From Flavobacterium sp. (GTDB taxonomy: Bacteria; Bacteroidota; Bacteroidia; Flavobacteriales; Flavobacteriaceae), in assembly GCA_024642295.1 (NCBI GenBank), contig JAHEBK010000091.1, positions 1 through 6,901 of the forward strand: a DNA stretch of 6,901 nucleotides, in the 5' to 3' direction. This document shows positions 5,265-6,901 of the stretch, piece after piece. Under the pieces are notes generated by a model. That model did no database searches and was not told the origin of the DNA. It saw only the letters and a program-made list of their open reading frames with translations. The position numbers were made by a program, and so were the translations under genes. Position 1 is the first letter of the stretch; the number at the start of each line of letters is the position of its first letter.

Positions 5265-5297
5265 AACCAGTAACTACTTCGGTTGTTACTGGTTTTT
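5265..5297 (+). terminator. UUCG-capped hairpin terminator or attenuator between tuf and tRNA-Trp
   Basis: AACCAGTAAC (5265-5274) pairs with GTTACTGGTT (5285-5294), 10 bp. After a T-T mismatch comes an A-T pair and a C(TTCG)G tetraloop (5277-5282). T residues run from 5293 to 5297, and tRNA-Trp begins at 5300. No -7 consensus box lies between tuf and the tRNA, so genes downstream seem to depend on readthrough. The hairpin may be a partial terminator that sets their level below tuf. Confidence 0.85.
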
Positions 5298-5299
5298 AT

Positions 5300-5370
5300 A
5301 CGGGCGTAGTTCAAGGGTAGAATAGCGGTCTCCAAAACCGTTGATGGGGGTTCGAATCCCTCCGCCCGTG
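5300..5370 (+). tRNA. tRNA-Trp(CCA)
   Basis: A 71-nt cloverleaf with acceptor stem ACGGGCG/CGCCCGT, D stem GTTC/GAAT, and anticodon arm GCGGT-CTCCAAA-ACCGT giving anticodon CCA at 5332-5334 (reads UGG). The T stem is GGGGG/CCCTC with one G-U, and the loop is TTCGAAT. The discriminator is G, as required for TrpRS. The terminal CCA is not encoded in full. The gene lies 20 nt before secE, a position for trpT that is common across bacteria. Confidence 0.97.
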
Positions 5371-5390
5371 CAATTAAAAAATAAATCATA

Positions 5391-5588
5391 ATGGCAAAAA
5401 TTGGTACTTACATTTCAGAGGCATTTGAAGAATTAAAATCAAATGTAACTTGGCCAGAGTGGGCTGAGGTGCAGCGACTAACTATTATTGTTGCTGTTTT
5501 TTCAGTATTGTTTGCTTTGGCAACTTGGGGAGTTGATGAAGTTTTTGCAAAAGCATTAGCAGGATTTTTTAACTGGATTAAAGGGTAA
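5391..5588 (+). CDS. secE: SecE, preprotein translocase subunit
   Basis: Small inner-membrane subunit that clamps SecY in the SecYEG protein-export channel. It has 65 residues, the short single-helix form usual outside enterobacteria. An amphipathic N-terminal helix (EAFEELKSN, 10-18) leads into the conserved VTWPEWAEVQR (19-29). One transmembrane segment follows at about 30-48 (LTIIVAVFSVLFALATW), with a short C-terminal tail. The ATG follows tRNA-Trp by 20 nt, with an A-rich leader and no SD. nusG starts 8 nt after its stop, so the two are probably cotranscribed and translationally close, the universal secE-nusG pairing. Confidence 0.97.
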   Translation: MAKIGTYISEAFEELKSNVTWPEWAEVQRLTIIVAVFSVLFALATWGVDEVFAKALAGFFNWIKG

Positions 5589-5596
5589 TAATTGAC

Positions 5597-6148
5597 ATGA
5601 CAGAGAATAATTTAAAAAAATGGTATGTCGTTAGAGCTGTAAGTGGTCAGGAAAATAAAGTGAAAGCTTATATTGAAACTGAAATCTCTAGACTTGGAAT
5701 GGCTGATTACGTTTCTCAAGTTCTTGTTCCTACTGAAAAAGTAGTTACGGTAAAAGAAGGAAAGAAATTAGTTAAAGAAAAAGTTTATTTTCCAGGTTAT
5801 GTTATGATTGAAGCAAATCTTGTTGGTGAGGTTCCTCATATTATAAAGTCAATAACTTCAGTTATTGGTTTTTTAGGAGAAACTAAAGGTGGTGAGCCAG
5901 TGCCATTAAGGATTTCTGAGGTGAATAGAATGTTAGGTAAAGTAGATGAGTTAGCAGTAAACACTGATAATCACGCAATACCGTTTAATTTAGGAGAAAC
6001 CATTAAAGTAATTGATGGTCCGTTTAATGGATTCAACGGTACCGTTGAAAAAATTAATGATGAAAAGCGTAAGCTTGAGGTAATGGTTAAGATTTTCGGA
6101 AGAAAAACACCATTAGAGTTGAGTTTTATGCAAGTTGAAAAAGTATAA
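5597..6148 (+). CDS. nusG: NusG, transcription elongation/termination factor
   Basis: Binds RNA polymerase and links it to Rho or to the leading ribosome through uS10. The protein has 183 residues, normal for NusG. The NGN domain begins KKWYVVRAVSGQENKVK (7-23) and includes VYFPGYVMIEANL (63-75) and the ITSVIGFLG strand region (86-94). The C-terminal KOW domain follows from about 133, with GETIKVIDGPFNGFNGTVEK (133-152), and ends MQVEKV. No extra domain separates them, so this is housekeeping NusG, not a specialised paralogue such as RfaH or UpxY, which in Bacteroidota sit at the head of polysaccharide operons. The secE neighbour on one side and rplK on the other confirm this. It is followed by a 67-nt gap. 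Confidence 0.98.
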   Translation: MTENNLKKWYVVRAVSGQENKVKAYIETEISRLGMADYVSQVLVPTEKVVTVKEGKKLVKEKVYFPGYVMIEANLVGEVPHIIKSITSVIGFLGETKGGEPVPLRISEVNRMLGKVDELAVNTDNHAIPFNLGETIKVIDGPFNGFNGTVEKINDEKRKLEVMVKIFGRKTPLELSFMQVEKV

Positions 6149-6215
6149 TTTTCGTTACACTATAATAATTCACATCGATTGCTTCCGTAAATTGTTGTGT
6201 TAAATTTTTTAAAAA
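6149..6215 (+). other. nusG-rplK spacer
   Basis: A 67-nt AT-rich spacer that is longer than the other gaps in this gene run. I find neither a -7 consensus box nor a convincing hairpin with a T tract. rplK is therefore most simply read as part of the same transcript as secE-nusG. Confidence 0.5.
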
Positions 6216-6653
6216 ATGGCTAAAGAAATTAGTAAGGTAGTTAAACTACAAGTTAAGGGAGGTGCTGCGAATCCGTCGCCACCGGTTGGACCTGCTTTAG
6301 GAGCTGCTGGGGTAAACATCATGGAGTTCTGTAAGCAGTTCAATGCTAGAACACAAGATAAACCTGGCAAAATATGCCCAGTACAAATTACTGTGTATAA
6401 AGACAAATCATTTGATTTTGTCGTTAAGACTCCTCCTGCAGCAGTTCAGTTATTGGAAGCTGCAAAGCTAAAATCTGGTTCAGGTGAGCCTAATCGTAAA
6501 AAAGTAGCTAGTGTTACTTGGGAACAAATTAGAGCTATTGCTGAAGACAAGATGCCAGACTTAAATGCATTCACAATGGAGTCTGCAATGAGTATGGTTG
6601 CTGGAACAGCTAGATCTATGGGTATAACTGTATCAGGAGACGCTCCTTTTTAA
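6216..6653 (+). CDS. rplK: Large ribosomal subunit protein uL11
   Basis: Forms the base of the ribosomal stalk with the GTPase-associated 23S rRNA segment, and is needed for factor binding and for the RelA stringent response. The 145 residues match the family length. The N-terminal domain reads [20 protein letters not shown] (8-27), with the flexible proline-rich hinge helix that thiostrepton exploits, and continues through [20 protein letters not shown] (53-72). The rRNA-binding C-terminal domain has [18 protein letters not shown] (101-118) and ends [15 protein letters not shown]. There is no SD; the ATG follows a T-then-A run. rplA starts 13 nt downstream, the usual rplK-rplA pair. Confidence 0.98.
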   Translation: MAKEISKVVKLQVKGGAANPSPPVGPALGAAGVNIMEFCKQFNARTQDKPGKICPVQITVYKDKSFDFVVKTPPAAVQLLEAAKLKSGSGEPNRKKVASVTWEQIRAIAEDKMPDLNAFTMESAMSMVAGTARSMGITVSGDAPF

Positions 6654-6666
6654 TTAAGAGAAAGAC

Positions 6667-6901
6667 ATGGCAAAATTGACAAAAAAGCAAAAAGAGGCTG
6701 CTTCAAAAATTGAAAAGAACAAATTATATACTTTAAAAGATGCTGCTGCATTATTAAAAGTTATTGCTTCTGCAAAATTTGATGAGTCTGTTGATATCGC
6801 AGTACGATTAGGGGTAGATCCTAGAAAAGCGAATCAAATGGTAAGAGGTGTGGTAACATTGCCTCATGGAACTGGTAAAGATGTTAAAGTATTGGCATTA
6901 G
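6667..6901 (+). CDS. rplA: Large ribosomal subunit protein uL1, 3' end missing
   Basis: uL1 forms the mobile L1 stalk that guides deacylated tRNA out of the E site. In many bacteria it also represses its own operon by binding the mRNA leader. Only the first 78 codons are present: the protein begins [18 protein letters not shown] and goes on through [40 protein letters not shown] and [15 protein letters not shown]. This matches the N-terminal half of L1 (about 230 residues in full) with no frameshift up to the edge. The start is 13 nt after the rplK stop, preceded by a weak purine run (AAGAGAAAG). An autoregulatory site was not identified in the visible leader regions. Confidence 0.97.
   Translation, partial: MAKLTKKQKEAASKIEKNKLYTLKDAAALLKVIASAKFDESVDIAVRLGVDPRKANQMVRGVVTLPHGTGKDVKVLAL

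Noticed and set aside
5174..5389. Minus-strand frame of 71 residues across the end of tuf and tRNA-Trp
   Set aside because: It reads through the reverse complement of tRNA-Trp and the hairpin (EGFEPPSTVLETAIL type), a common false annotation.
1..6901. CRISPR arrays, insertion sequences, defence or toxin-antitoxin genes, large repeats
   Set aside because: No regularly spaced repeats, transposase motifs or inverted terminal repeats were seen on reading both strands. All sizeable space is taken by recognised housekeeping genes.

Overview
The window is a low-GC housekeeping segment from a member of the Bacteroidota, most probably Flavobacterium or a close flavobacterial relative. Three things point there: EF-Tu, XerC/D, SecE and bS21 read like flavobacterial proteins; several genes are preceded by the Bacteroidota sigma-A -7 box TAnnTTTG; and almost every start codon lacks a Shine-Dalgarno (SD) sequence. 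The genus is an inference from remembered sequence character, not from a search.

Left part (1-1838, minus strand): a tight molybdenum-cofactor operon reading leftward. It encodes a one-domain ModE-type regulator (TTG start), MobA, MoaD (its ATG overlaps the mobA stop codon) and a MoeB/ThiF-type E1-like adenylyltransferase that runs off the left edge. MoeB charges the C-terminal Gly-Gly of MoaD, MobA adds the nucleotide to molybdopterin, and the ModE-like protein probably regulates the set. A 212-bp AT-rich gap (1839-2050) separates it from the rest, which all reads rightward.

Middle (2014-3637): rpsU (bS21), a XerC/XerD-type tyrosine recombinase with all six catalytic residues, and a short hibernation-promoting factor. 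rpsU is the only gene here with a strong SD, fitting what is known of flavobacterial bS21 autoregulation. A strong bipartite hairpin ends rpsU directly against the recombinase start codon, and another ends the recombinase-hpf unit.

Right part (3578-6901): a well-formed promoter drives tRNA-Thr(UGU), tRNA-Tyr(GUA), tRNA-Thr(GGU) and tuf. A UUCG-capped hairpin follows, then tRNA-Trp(CCA), secE, nusG, rplK and the start of rplA, cut by the right edge. This is the classic tufB-type tRNA cluster joined to the secE-nusG-rplKA transcription/translation cluster, but without the tRNA-Gly gene found in the E. coli version.

I see no mobile element, CRISPR array, phage or defence gene, and no undescribed multi-gene system. 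The points worth a second look are regulatory: the rpsU SD, hairpins placed against promoters, start codons and tRNA 5' ends, and mismatches in one tRNA gene.
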